Shown here: one piece after another, positions 27,191 through 34,988 of the stretch
Position numbering within the stretch: position 1 is the first letter of the stretch
Layout: each line of letters opens with the position of its first letter
Translations under genes and position numbers: made by a program
Notes under the pieces: model-generated
Seen by the model: only the letters and a program-made list of their open reading frames with translations
Database searches by the model: none
What the model was told of the DNA's origin: nothing
Source of the DNA: Prevotella sp.
GTDB taxonomy: Bacteria; Bacteroidota; Bacteroidia; Bacteroidales; Bacteroidaceae
Assembly (NCBI GenBank): GCA_017474515.1
Contig: JAFVHN010000031.1
Location: 1 to 39,922 of the forward strand
DNA length: 39,922 nt
Direction of reading: 5' to 3'

Positions 27191-28624
27191 TCAAGAAAAA
27201 ATGAGCACCGCCGCCATGATGGCCACGACGATGAAAGTAATGAGTGCAACCCACAACAGGCTGCGTCCCATGCTGTTGTCAGCAGAAGGTTTCCGCTCTT
27301 TCATCTTCTCCATTTCTTCCCATATATGTTTCGGAGCAGCAGAAGGCGCCTCACGCACCACGGTGGCATTGGCATCCTCACCCTCGGGAGCCTCATATTG
27401 AGGTGCAGAGGGCTGGACCGGCGTTGCGCCGATGGTGGTGACGGGCGGGCCATATTGCGGCATGGCCACGGAGGGAGAATCCATGGCGGTGTCTTCCATT
27501 TCACGCTTTTCCGGAGCGGGTTTTTCCTGCGGCGGCGTGGCGGCGACGGGTTTCTCCTCGGCTGGGATTGCCGGCTGAGGCTGCCCAACGGCGGCAACGG
27601 CCTCGGGAGCCTGATTGCCTTCAGCCTCATATTCTCCTTCCAAAGGCAGGTAATCGTCGGCCAGCTCCAGTTCTTCCAGTTCCTCGGGTTCCTCTTCCGC
27701 GGTGGGTTTTTCCTCCTCTTCTTCCGGCAACATGGCCAGCAGCTCGGCAATGGTCTTCGGCCTGCCTTCACCGGCAGGTTTCATGGCAGCCACGATGGCA
27801 TTGCATGTAGAGGCGCGGGTGTCGATGGGCACCGCCCGGATGATGTATTCCTCGTTCACGTCGAAGGCCAGCGGCGGCACGCGCCCGGAAAGCATATAGA
27901 GCAAGATGGCACCCAGGGAATAAACGTCCATTGCCGGCGAAATGGAGAGCGTTTCGTTATACTGCTCCACGGGCGCAAAGCCGATGACGTGCGAGATGCC
28001 ACCGTCCACATGGATGTGCTGTCCCTGGGGTGTCAGTTCACGAGCCTCGTCGAAGTCGGTGAGCACCGGTTTTCCAACCTCGTTGCCCGAAAGGATGATG
28101 TTGTCGGGAGTGAGGTTGAGGTAAGCCCAGTTGCCTTCGTGCAACACCTGCAGGGCTTGTGCCAATGGCCTTACGATGCGGAGTGCCTCGCGTTCTTTCA
28201 GTCCTCCATTGTGCTCCACCCACTCTCTGAGGCTTCCGCCTTCAATGTGATCCATCTCACAGTAGATGGTGTTGTTGGCATCAATGATGTGACGAATGGT
28301 TGCCAGGGCCGAATGTTTGCAACTAAGCTCCTTCATGGCCACGGCAGCCATCTTGAAGTCCTTCATGTGGCGCAGCACCTTGTGGGCATCGTCGGGGCTG
28401 ATCATCATTTTCATGCCGTCGGCCCCGCGTTTGCACACCGATTTGAGGAAGAACTCCTTGAGCACCACCCGATGGTTGATTTCCTTGCCCATGATGAAAG
28501 GCGTGGCGGCATAGGTAATGGAATTGGAGTCGTAGCCAATGAGTCCTTCAATACGGTATTCCAGTTCACCCATATCGGTGACCTTACTACCCTTGGGCAA
28601 TATGAATGTCAGTTTCTCTTTCAT
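27191..28624 (-). CDS. Tail-anchored protein-kinase-like protein with degenerate catalytic loop (probable pseudokinase)
   Basis: The protein has 477 residues. Residues 20-300 have the Ser/Thr kinase fold: the ATP-site Lys56 in VVLKEFF, hinge CEMDHIEGGSL, catalytic-loop region LHEGNWAYLNLTPDN, DFD (190-192) in place of DFG, APVE (217-220), DVYSLGAI and the C-lobe Arg in GRPKT. The HRD motif aligns with YLN, so the catalytic Asp is Asn170, and the following Lys is Thr172. The glycine loop (IGYDSNSITY) is also degenerate. Activity is therefore doubtful, though ATP or phosphopeptide binding is possible. Residues about 300-450 are a Glu/Pro-rich linker, and the last 23 residues form one membrane helix, placing the kinase fold in the cytoplasm. 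The N-lobe-only gene lies 15 bp upstream. Confidence 0.85.
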   Translation of the reverse strand: MKEKLTFILPKGSKVTDMGELEYRIEGLIGYDSNSITYAATPFIMGKEINHRVVLKEFFLKSVCKRGADGMKMMISPDDAHKVLRHMKDFKMAAVAMKELSCKHSALATIRHIIDANNTIYCEMDHIEGGSLREWVEHNGGLKEREALRIVRPLAQALQVLHEGNWAYLNLTPDNIILSGNEVGKPVLTDFDEARELTPQGQHIHVDGGISHVIGFAPVEQYNETLSISPAMDVYSLGAILLYMLSGRVPPLAFDVNEEYIIRAVPIDTRASTCNAIVAAMKPAGEGRPKTIAELLAMLPEEEEEKPTAEEEPEELEELELADDYLPLEGEYEAEGNQAPEAVAAVGQPQPAIPAEEKPVAATPPQEKPAPEKREMEDTAMDSPSVAMPQYGPPVTTIGATPVQPSAPQYEAPEGEDANATVVREAPSAAPKHIWEEMEKMKERKPSADNSMGRSLLWVALITFIVVAIMAAVLIFS

Positions 28625-28639
28625 GGTTGTTGAGGACCA

Positions 28640-29023
28640 TCAGTCCTGTTTTGTTGGACGTTCCGTGATGAAATAAACGGTTTGTCGGGCTTCCACGACC
28701 TCTTTCTCGCCGTTGTCGCCACTTTCCTTCTTGCAGGATTTAATGGCTTTTTCCTTGAAGGCCTCCATGCCACGAAGGAAGTCGTCAGCCAGAGCGCCGT
28801 TCATTTCAATGTCGCCGTTGTCGCGGCGCGTGCAGAGTTCGGCGGGACAGTATTCCTTGATGGTGTAGGGTGTGAACATCGGCGTGTCCCCGTCATAGAC
28901 TTGTGACTCAGCCAGATAAGTGATGCCGGAGACACCTTTCCCCAGCACTCTTTTTATTTTATACATGTGTTTCCCGTAAAGGATGGCTCCCTTTTCCAGG
29001 GGCGGAATGTTGTTCTTGCCCAT
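28640..29023 (-). CDS. Stand-alone kinase N-lobe protein
   Basis: The 127-residue protein is called from ATG 29023 (MGKNNIPPLEKG); an in-frame extension upstream to 29077 overlaps the preceding terminator and is unlikely. It has a good glycine loop (LGKGVSGITYLAE, residues 27-39), the ATP-site Lys56 in YTIKEY, a helix-C-like segment (FLRGMEAFKEKAIKSCK), and ends just after TVYFITE, where the hinge to the C-lobe would begin. The catalytic loop, DFG and C-lobe are absent, with no continuation in any frame before the next start 15 bp on. It could be a truncated kinase, a designed partner for the degenerate kinase encoded next, or an N-lobe mimic that binds another kinase. Confidence 0.75.
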   Translation of the reverse strand: MGKNNIPPLEKGAILYGKHMYKIKRVLGKGVSGITYLAESQVYDGDTPMFTPYTIKEYCPAELCTRRDNGDIEMNGALADDFLRGMEAFKEKAIKSCKKESGDNGEKEVVEARQTVYFITERPTKQD

Positions 29024-29060
29024 TGTCGGTAATGATTTGTTGTTATTTAAAAAACGCAAA

Positions 29061-29097
29061 CGGAGAGCCGGCTGCATGTGTTGCAGCCTGCCCTCCG
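29061..29097 (-). terminator. Hairpin terminator after the Sel1-repeat gene
   Basis: CGGAGAGCCGGCTGCA (29061-29076) pairs with TGCAGCCTGCCCTCCG (29082-29097) with two mismatches and a 5-nt loop. On the - strand it is followed by TTTGCGTTTTTT; on the + strand by CTCTTTTTTT. It lies 31 bp after the Sel1 gene stop and just upstream of the N-lobe gene, so the kinase-like genes depend on partial read-through or on a promoter I could not find. Confidence 0.7.
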
Positions 29098-29128
29098 CTC
29101 TTTTTTTCAGTAGTGTTTATTCATTGGT

Positions 29129-30757
29129 TCAGAATTTCAGGCTTTTGAGCAATGCCTTCACCAGGTCGCCTCTCGAAGCCCTTTCACTGTAGAGTTTTGC
29201 GGTCTTTGAGTCTCTCCTGCCTTCGTAGTAGTTGGCCAGGCGGTTGAGTCCCTCTTCTCCGAGTGCAAACTCCTTTGCGGCTTTCTGGTAGCACTGAATG
29301 GCTTCCCTCATGTTCTTGTCGTAATAGTTGTTGCCCTGGAAGTACATGTCGCCCATCTTGGCGTAAGCCTCGGCGTATCCCAGTTCGGCAGCTTTCTCAT
29401 AGAGTTTTGCAGCTTCCTTGTCGCTCTTCTCGACACCCTTTCCTTTCTCTATCAGCTCAGCCATGCAGTACATTGACATGGGGTCGTTGAGCTTGATGCC
29501 TGCCTGGAACTGCTTGATGGCGTTCTTGATGTGCTTGGCGCTCTTGGCGTCGTCGTCCTTGGCCTTTTCCAGGTAAGCCTGTCCGAGGAGGGCCTTATAG
29601 GTCTTCACTCCGGTCTTCTGCTTTTTCTTCTCCAGGGCGTTGAGCTCCTTGATGGCCTGGTCGAGGTTCTTGTCCTTGCCGTAAATGAGGTTGAGGCACT
29701 TCAGGTAATTGTAGAAGTCGAGGTCTCTCCAACCAGTTTTCTCGTTCTCGCTGTTCAGGTTCTTTGTGAAGAGGTTCTGGAAGCCGTATCCCGAGGCTGC
29801 CGACAGCCAGTTGAGTGCGCTGTGATAGTCGGCGGTGGTTCCTATTCCCTTGAGGTTGCAGAGTCCCACGTTCCAGATGGCCTGGGGGTTCATGCTTTCG
29901 GAAGCCTTCCTGTACCATTGAAGGGCTTTCTCCTCGTCCTGAGTCACTCCGATGCCTTTGTTATAGAGGTCGCCGGTTTCTATCTGTGCCTTCACGTTGC
30001 CCTTTTCGGCGCATTTCTGCAATTCGGCAGCTCCAGCCCTTTCGTTCTTCTTGGTGCCTTTTCCGTTGAGCTTGCAAACGGCCACTTCATAGGCAGCGTG
30101 TTCGTCGCCGGCCTTGGCAGCTTTCTCAAAGAGGGGGTAGGCCTTGTCGTAGTCGTTGTTCTTGGCATAGAGCCTTGAGGCAATCTTGCAAGCGTCGAGC
30201 GAACCTTTGTTGGCAGCTTTGCTGAAGTAGTCGAGGGCTTTTGCTTCGTTCTTGTCGCATCCGTGTCCGTTCTGATAACACAGTCCCATGAGCACCTGGT
30301 CAAAGACGGAGCCTTTGTCGGCTTTTCCCTTCCGGTCGTTGAAGAGCGTCTTGTCGTCGGCCTTGATGCCCCTTATGAAGAGCTTCTGAGCCATCACCGA
30401 GTCTTTCTTCACGCCGTGTCCGTTCTTGTAGCAAACGCCCAGGTTTCCAATGGCATTCACGTTACCGGCGTCGATGGCCTTGGCCCACCATTTGGCTGCT
30501 GTGTTGAAGTCCTGTTCCACCTGCCTGCCGTAGTAGTAGCAAACGCCGAGGGTGTTCATGGCAGCGGAGTTTCCGGCCTGTGCATCGCGCTTGATCTTCT
30601 CGATGTCGATGCTGTCGCCCTTCGCCTTGTTGTCCTTCTTTTTCTTGTCAACCCTGGTGACGGGGATTTTAGTACCTTTGACTTTTACACTCTTTTGGGC
30701 AAAAGCCTGGCCGGAGAGGCATACGGCCAGACCCAGTGCTAATATATACTTTTTCAT
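29129..30757 (-). CDS. Secreted Sel1-repeat (SLR) protein
   Basis: The protein has 542 residues and a signal peptide (MKKYILALGLAVCLSGQAFA), followed by a Lys-rich segment. From about residue 55 it is made of Sel1-type helical repeats of about 36 residues: AMNTLGVCYYYGRQVEQDFN, AIGNLGVCYKNGHGVKKDSV, MGLCYQNGHGCDKNEAKALD, MYCMAELIEKGKGVEKSDKE and others. At least ten are recognisable. Sel1 repeats act as protein-binding scaffolds, often in signalling. The signal peptide puts this scaffold in the periplasm or at the surface. It lies 63 bp downstream of the acidic protein gene, with no promoter visible between them. Confidence 0.88.
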   Translation of the reverse strand: MKKYILALGLAVCLSGQAFAQKSVKVKGTKIPVTRVDKKKKDNKAKGDSIDIEKIKRDAQAGNSAAMNTLGVCYYYGRQVEQDFNTAAKWWAKAIDAGNVNAIGNLGVCYKNGHGVKKDSVMAQKLFIRGIKADDKTLFNDRKGKADKGSVFDQVLMGLCYQNGHGCDKNEAKALDYFSKAANKGSLDACKIASRLYAKNNDYDKAYPLFEKAAKAGDEHAAYEVAVCKLNGKGTKKNERAGAAELQKCAEKGNVKAQIETGDLYNKGIGVTQDEEKALQWYRKASESMNPQAIWNVGLCNLKGIGTTADYHSALNWLSAASGYGFQNLFTKNLNSENEKTGWRDLDFYNYLKCLNLIYGKDKNLDQAIKELNALEKKKQKTGVKTYKALLGQAYLEKAKDDDAKSAKHIKNAIKQFQAGIKLNDPMSMYCMAELIEKGKGVEKSDKEAAKLYEKAAELGYAEAYAKMGDMYFQGNNYYDKNMREAIQCYQKAAKEFALGEEGLNRLANYYEGRRDSKTAKLYSERASRGDLVKALLKSLKF

Positions 30758-30820
30758 AACGGTTCTGAATTTTGGTGTGTGTGTTCTGATATGATTATTA
30801 TTTTTATGTGTGTTTTTCTA

Positions 30821-31597
30821 TTATCCCTCCACGATGTCGTTTTCGATGTCGTCGTTGAGTTCATCAATGGTGTCGTCTTCGCTGTCATCGTTGTAGGCAA
30901 ACTCGTCGTCATTTTCACCGATGATGCTTTCTGCGTCGCCTGTTGTGAAGGTGCTTTCAATGCGTCCGCCGGGCACGCCGTTGGCATCTACGATGTAGTC
31001 GTAATTGTTGTCGTTGTCCACATCGACCAGGAAGAGCTGTTCTCCGTCTTCTCCGATGAACGAGGCGGCTGAGATTTCCTGTCCGTCAACGGTTTCGATA
31101 ATTCCCACTTCCTCCACGGGGAAGTTGGCGAGGTCGATGTCGTTGGGGTCCACAAATTCTCCGTCGATGATTTCATGAGCCACGAGGTCGGGATTCACGT
31201 TGTCGAGGCCTTCTGCGGGATCGTCTTCGGTAATGCGGTCCTTGCTGCCGTTGTCCTTGACAGTTTTTCCGCCGTTGACGTCGTCGTGAACCTCTTCCTT
31301 TTCGGTTTCCTTTTCGTTCTCTTTCTTCACCTCTTCGGTTTTTTCTTCCTTTTCCTGCTTGTTGTCATCCTTCTTTTCGGTTTCCACGTCCTTCTTTTCC
31401 CTGTTGAAGGGTTCTTCCGAGATAGAGGGATCGTCGTCACTGTTGTTGAGGTGCTGGTAAGCCTGTGTTGCACCATAGGCTGCGCCTGCGCCGATGACAG
31501 AACCTCCGACCGCCATTCCTGCGGTCTTCAAGGCTACATTGTCTTTCTGCTGACTCTCATTGTTCAGCGTGCCGGGGTTGTTGAGCTTGGTCTCCAT
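30821..31597 (-). CDS. Highly acidic protein with a glycine-zipper segment, unknown function
   Basis: The protein has 258 residues without a normal signal peptide. Residues about 25-45 (LKTAGMAVGGSVIGAGAAYG) form a small-residue glycine zipper that could insert in or pack on a membrane. It is followed by a Lys/Glu-rich low-complexity stretch (about 65-110) and a very acidic C-terminal half containing FLVDVDNDNNYDYIVDANG, which resembles a calcium-binding loop. I recognise no characterised family. It has its own consensus promoter and precedes the Sel1 gene, between the phosphatase and the kinase-like genes. Its many Ser, Thr and acidic residues would make it a possible phosphorylation substrate, which is inference only. 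Confidence 0.75.
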   Translation of the reverse strand: METKLNNPGTLNNESQQKDNVALKTAGMAVGGSVIGAGAAYGATQAYQHLNNSDDDPSISEEPFNREKKDVETEKKDDNKQEKEEKTEEVKKENEKETEKEEVHDDVNGGKTVKDNGSKDRITEDDPAEGLDNVNPDLVAHEIIDGEFVDPNDIDLANFPVEEVGIIETVDGQEISAASFIGEDGEQLFLVDVDNDNNYDYIVDANGVPGGRIESTFTTGDAESIIGENDDEFAYNDDSEDDTIDELNDDIENDIVEG

Positions 31598-31673
31598 AAT
31601 GTTGTTTTTTTAGATGTTATTATTTATTTTATTTTTTCTTTGAACAAGACCGTTTGGGTTGTCTTTTCGATTG

Positions 31674-31705
31674 CAAAGTTAGTATGTAAATCGGCTTTTT
31701 CCAAA
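31674..31705 (-). promoter_or_regulatory. Consensus promoter (TTTG-N20-TAACTTTG) for the acidic protein/Sel1 unit
   Basis: On the - strand TAACTTTG (31674-31681) matches TAnnTTTG, and TTTG (31702-31705) lies exactly 20 bp upstream. The inferred leader to the start at 31597 is about 70 nt. It sits in the 161-bp gap after the phosphatase gene and so divides the locus into two transcription units. Confidence 0.75.
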
Positions 31706-31758
31706 TGTTTTTCCATATACCTGACGGCGTGTGGCGTTTGGTTGACGAACCGTCGGGT

Positions 31759-32640
31759 TTAGCGGTTGAATTGATTTCTCACCCATTTGGCCATTTTTTC
31801 CAATATGGATTCAGCATTCTGGGGCATCTCCGGCGGTATGTTTTCCTGTATTTCCAGTTCCGGCAGCTGTTCCTCGTCGGCCTCTTCGTCGGCCTCCACG
31901 TCACCTATTTCAAAGACGATGGCCGTGTTGTTGTCGTGGGCTTCCCGGCATTGGTTTGCCAGTTGCTTCACCCTGTTCTCCAAGGTGTCGTCGGCGGTGA
32001 GCACCTCCACGAGCTGTTGGTTGTCGAGTGTTCCCGACACGCCGTCTGAGCATAGCAGGAAGACGTCGCCCGGCTTCACCTTTTTTATTATATCGATGGT
32101 GGCATTGTCGCGTTCGCCGTCGCCCACGGCCACTATAGCCCTTGTGATGACGTTTTTCCGCGGATGGGTTTTAGCCTGCTCCTCGGTGATGATTCCGGCA
32201 TTGACCAGTTCCTGCACCAGCGAGTGGTCTTCGGTTTGGAAGACCACGCCCTCGTCTTTCCGCAATTGATAGATGCGGCTATCACCGATGTGTGCCAGGA
32301 ACACTCCGCCGGTGTTTACGCAAGCAAAGGTGAGCGTGGTGCCCATTCCCTTGTGCGCGGGGTCGGCTTTCTCTATTTCGTCGTAAACCAGGTGGAGCGC
32401 TTTCTCAAAGTCGCCCATGTCAAGGCTGTGTTCCGTAAAATCCTTGTCGCGGAAGAAGGCTGCCAGCGTCTGGCATACGCACGAGCTGGCCACTTCGCCT
32501 TTGTCGATGCCTCCCACGCCGTCGCAAACCACGAACACGCGGTCGGCGGCTTGCGGAGTTTCGGGCCAGCAGCTGTCCTCCTGGTTGCTGCGCTGTCCCA
32601 GTTGCCTGAAGGCATAGGCCCCTTTCACGGTTATCTTCAT
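31759..32640 (-). CDS. PP2C-family Ser/Thr protein phosphatase
   Basis: The protein has 293 residues and is cytoplasmic (no signal peptide). The PP2C metal-binding and core motifs are all present: QRSNQEDSC, VFVVCDGVGGIDKGEVAS, GMGTTLTFA, FLAHIGDSRIYQL, FLLCSDGVSGTL, and HDNNTAIVFEI. The metal-ligand Asp residues in DGVGG, SDGVSG and DNN are intact, so it should be active as a manganese- or magnesium-dependent phosphoprotein phosphatase. About 50 residues at the C-terminus are acidic (EADEEADEEQLPELE) and may be a docking tail. It lies 147 bp after the zinc-ribbon-FHA gene. It supplies the eraser step of the Ser/Thr phosphorylation module. Confidence 0.95.
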   Translation of the reverse strand: MKITVKGAYAFRQLGQRSNQEDSCWPETPQAADRVFVVCDGVGGIDKGEVASSCVCQTLAAFFRDKDFTEHSLDMGDFEKALHLVYDEIEKADPAHKGMGTTLTFACVNTGGVFLAHIGDSRIYQLRKDEGVVFQTEDHSLVQELVNAGIITEEQAKTHPRKNVITRAIVAVGDGERDNATIDIIKKVKPGDVFLLCSDGVSGTLDNQQLVEVLTADDTLENRVKQLANQCREAHDNNTAIVFEIGDVEADEEADEEQLPELEIQENIPPEMPQNAESILEKMAKWVRNQFNR

Positions 32641-32787
32641 TGCTGTATGTGTTTTATGAATGATGATGCGACACGGCTTGGCGTGCCACTATTGTTGTAG
32701 GTCCTGCACATTTCTTCCCCTCACAAGGCCTTGTTGCATGCCCTGCGCCATTAGGGTGAAGAGAGAGAAAATCCGGTTGGGCGGCAA

Positions 32788-33459
32788 TTATTTTTTCTTC
32801 GCCGTGATTTTCTTCAGCTTAAACACGGTATTTCCGAGTTTCAGCTCATCGCCGTTTCTCAGGAACACCTCAGTTCCCACTTCCTGTACCTTCTTGTTGA
32901 CAAGCACCGGATTGGCGGCACTCAGCACTTTTAGCAGGTGCTGGCATCGTCCGCTTTTTGTCATTTCCACGGTGATTTGCACCGACCGCCGGCTCATGAA
33001 CTTGTCGCCGTCCACCATGATGTCCGAGGGTTTGTCGTTGTCTTTTCGACCGATAGTGGTTACGCCGGGCTTCAATGGAATGGCCTTGTCGGGAAGGTAG
33101 CGCCTGTGCTGCACCAGCTCCATGGGAATTTCCAGTCCGCCACTGAACATGCCGACCGTTCCGCCAACGACCGTTCCGCCAACGACTACGGTGGGGTCAT
33201 ATACCTCGGGGGTGTCTGTCTTAGGTGCTTTTTCGGCGGCCTTACGCTCGGCCAGTTCCTTTTTCTGCTGTTCCACGTACTTGTCGAGCTCTTCTTTTTC
33301 CTCCTTCGTCTTAGGCATTTTCACGCCGTAGGGCACGTTGAATACGGTTCCGCAGCTCTTGCACTTAAACTTATAGACGGCCAGAATGGGCGGTTTCTTC
33401 GTCCTCTGCTCATTCTTGCACTTTGGACACTTCACAATAAGGATATCGTCGTTTTCCAT
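32788..33459 (-). CDS. Zinc-ribbon-FHA domain protein
   Basis: The protein has 223 residues and is cytoplasmic. An N-terminal zinc ribbon has CPKC (11-14) and CKSC (33-36). A charged coiled-coil-like segment (about 50-75) follows, then a linker containing VVVGGTVVGGTVG. The C-terminal FHA domain (about 125-223) has TTIGRKDNDKPSDIMV, then FMSRRSVQI and the turn LVNKKVQ. FHA domains bind phosphothreonine peptides, so this is a probable reader of the kinase/phosphatase pair. In the canonical pattern the residues GR, S and N contact phosphothreonine; GR and the SRR region are present here. The gene lies between the caspase-like and phosphatase genes. Confidence 0.88.
   Translation of the reverse strand: MENDDILIVKCPKCKNEQRTKKPPILAVYKFKCKSCGTVFNVPYGVKMPKTKEEKEELDKYVEQQKKELAERKAAEKAPKTDTPEVYDPTVVVGGTVVGGTVGMFSGGLEIPMELVQHRRYLPDKAIPLKPGVTTIGRKDNDKPSDIMVDGDKFMSRRSVQITVEMTKSGRCQHLLKVLSAANPVLVNKKVQEVGTEVFLRNGDELKLGNTVFKLKKITAKKK
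33156..33185. repeat. Tandem 15-bp duplication in the zinc-ribbon-FHA gene
   Basis: CCGTTCCGCCAACGA occurs twice in tandem, encoding the doubled VVGGT in the linker before the FHA domain. It keeps the frame. Such exact short duplications can change copy number by slippage. Confidence 0.7.
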
Positions 33460-33507
33460 GTGTATATATCTTTTTTGTATGTGTTTCGTGTATTGTTGTT
33501 GTCAGGC

Positions 33508-34230
33508 TCAGTCCTTTTTCTTGTTCCAGTCCACCACCACCATGTCGCGGTTGGCCTTGTTGACGCCCAGCGTGGGGTGCTGGTTGCTGTCGCTATGGTT
33601 CATCACGTCTTTCCTGATGTACTCAAACAGTTCCATCACGGTGATTTTCTTGTCGCCGTTGCTATCGGAGCCGCCGATGTTCTGCAAGCCCTTCAGCAGG
33701 GAACGCGAGAACATGCCGCCATACCAGTTGGTAACAGCCGACTTTTCCGTTTCGCGCGAGGAGAGGAAGAGCACGTATTTCGAACCCTTGATACTCTTGG
33801 TGGCTGAGCCCGAGAAGCAGGCATTGATGAAGATGGTGACGTTCTGGCAGTTGATTTTCTCCAGTTCGCGGTATAGCTCGGAATAGAGGAGAGGCTTGTT
33901 GTTACCGGCGTCGTTGGTGTAGAGGGCGCCCTCGGTGCCGTGGCCGTTGTAAGCGAAGATTAGCCGGTCTTCGGGTTTCATCTTCTGAGCAATCTTGCGC
34001 AGGGAGTAGATGATGTTGTCGCGGGTGGCATATTTACTGGTGAGCAGGGTCACCGTGGCGCCGCGCGATTTAAAGAACTTTGCCAGCGTCTTAGCGTCTT
34101 TCGTGGTCTGTACAAGGTCGTTCTGTTGGCCTTTATAGTCCGACACCGCCGTTGCCAGCATGTAGGTTTTCTGTGCATGCAGGCCCAGCGAAAGGGAGAA
34201 GGCCAGCAGCAATAATGCTATTTTCTTCAT
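33508..34230 (-). CDS. Secreted caspase-like (C14) peptidase
   Basis: The protein has 240 residues with a signal peptide (MKKIALLLLAFSLSLGLHAQ). The caspase-haemoglobinase fold is shown by YMLATAVSDYKG, the catalytic His97 in FAYNGHGTEG, and the catalytic Cys138 in IFINACFSGSA. The position two before the Cys is Asn instead of the usual Asp. The C-terminal SDSNGDKKITVMELFEYI is the EF-hand-like segment seen in many bacterial C14 proteins and may bind calcium. Metacaspase-type enzymes cut after Arg or Lys; the P1 preference here is not visible. It lies between the two FHA genes, so it is probably produced with the phosphorylation module, but the signal peptide places it across the membrane from the kinase, phosphatase and FHA domains. 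Confidence 0.9.
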   Translation of the reverse strand: MKKIALLLLAFSLSLGLHAQKTYMLATAVSDYKGQQNDLVQTTKDAKTLAKFFKSRGATVTLLTSKYATRDNIIYSLRKIAQKMKPEDRLIFAYNGHGTEGALYTNDAGNNKPLLYSELYRELEKINCQNVTIFINACFSGSATKSIKGSKYVLFLSSRETEKSAVTNWYGGMFSRSLLKGLQNIGGSDSNGDKKITVMELFEYIRKDVMNHSDSNQHPTLGVNKANRDMVVVDWNKKKD

Positions 34231-34334
34231 GTTGATTTGCGTTTTGAATAATTAATTGGGGGAAGTTTGGGAGTTTAGACGTTACTTATGGCGCAGCCCT
34301 TTTCACTTTTCAATCTTTCACCTTATCACTCTTT

Positions 34335-34985
34335 CTAAGCATGCGCCTTGCACTGCGGACACATGTTCATCTTGAGGTCGTTCGACGAAAGGGGCCTGTT
34401 GCACTTGGGGCATCTCACCAGGGCGGTGCGCTTCTCCTTCAGCTTTTCCGCCTTGTCCTTTTCATCGGGAAGAATGAAGTTCATCAGCACGCTCAGCAGC
34501 GGCGTGAGCAGGGCGGTGAACACAAGGACTTCCATTCGCCGTTCCGGCCAAAGGATGAACACCACCAGACCGATGACACCCGAGATAATCGACGGCAGAT
34601 ACCTCAGCGTTTGGCGCTTTTTGCGGGCATTGGCAAATTCATCTTCCTCTTCCTTCAGCTTGCGGTCCATTTTCATGACCTGATGGAACTCGCGGGTGTA
34701 GTTCTCTGGATTTTCCTCCAGGATGTGGTGGGCGAAGAAGCTGTAGCCGAGGGCTGTGTTATCGGCCAGCACGATGCGTGTGAACTCATCGATGCGCGCT
34801 TGCTTCACCTGCCTGAGCTTTCCTTCCTCGTCGAGGATGAAGGTGCCGTTGGCAGAGCCGGCGTCTTCCACGGTCCATTGTTTTGTCTTCTCGTCAAACT
34901 CCACAAAGCAATGCTTACGGCTTACGCGCTCGCCCTTGATGGGGAATTTCTGCTCTCCCTCTTTGCCTATCAGTACTCTTGGCAT
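34335..34985 (-). CDS. FHA-membrane-zinc-ribbon protein
   Basis: The protein has 216 residues. The N-terminal FHA domain (1-80) has MPRVLIGKEGEQKFPIKG, VSRKHCFVEF and VEDAGSANGTFI, with the phosphothreonine-contacting SRKH and NGT intact. A charged helix (LKEEEDEFANARKKRQ) leads to two membrane helices (about 130-147 and 150-170). The C-terminus is a cytoplasmic zinc ribbon with CPKCNRPLSSND and CPQC. It should anchor a phosphothreonine reader to the inner membrane. It starts 3 bp after the LytTR stop, so the two are translationally coupled. The second protein with both FHA and zinc-ribbon domains, in reverse order, is encoded at 32788-33459. Confidence 0.88.
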   Translation of the reverse strand: MPRVLIGKEGEQKFPIKGERVSRKHCFVEFDEKTKQWTVEDAGSANGTFILDEEGKLRQVKQARIDEFTRIVLADNTALGYSFFAHHILEENPENYTREFHQVMKMDRKLKEEEDEFANARKKRQTLRYLPSIISGVIGLVVFILWPERRMEVLVFTALLTPLLSVLMNFILPDEKDKAEKLKEKRTALVRCPKCNRPLSSNDLKMNMCPQCKAHA

Positions 34986-34988
34986 GGC

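Noticed and set aside
27326-28633. A 435-codon open frame antisense to the kinase-like gene
   Set aside because: The kinase motifs, tail anchor and operon context support the - strand; the + strand product is a mirrored low-complexity shadow.
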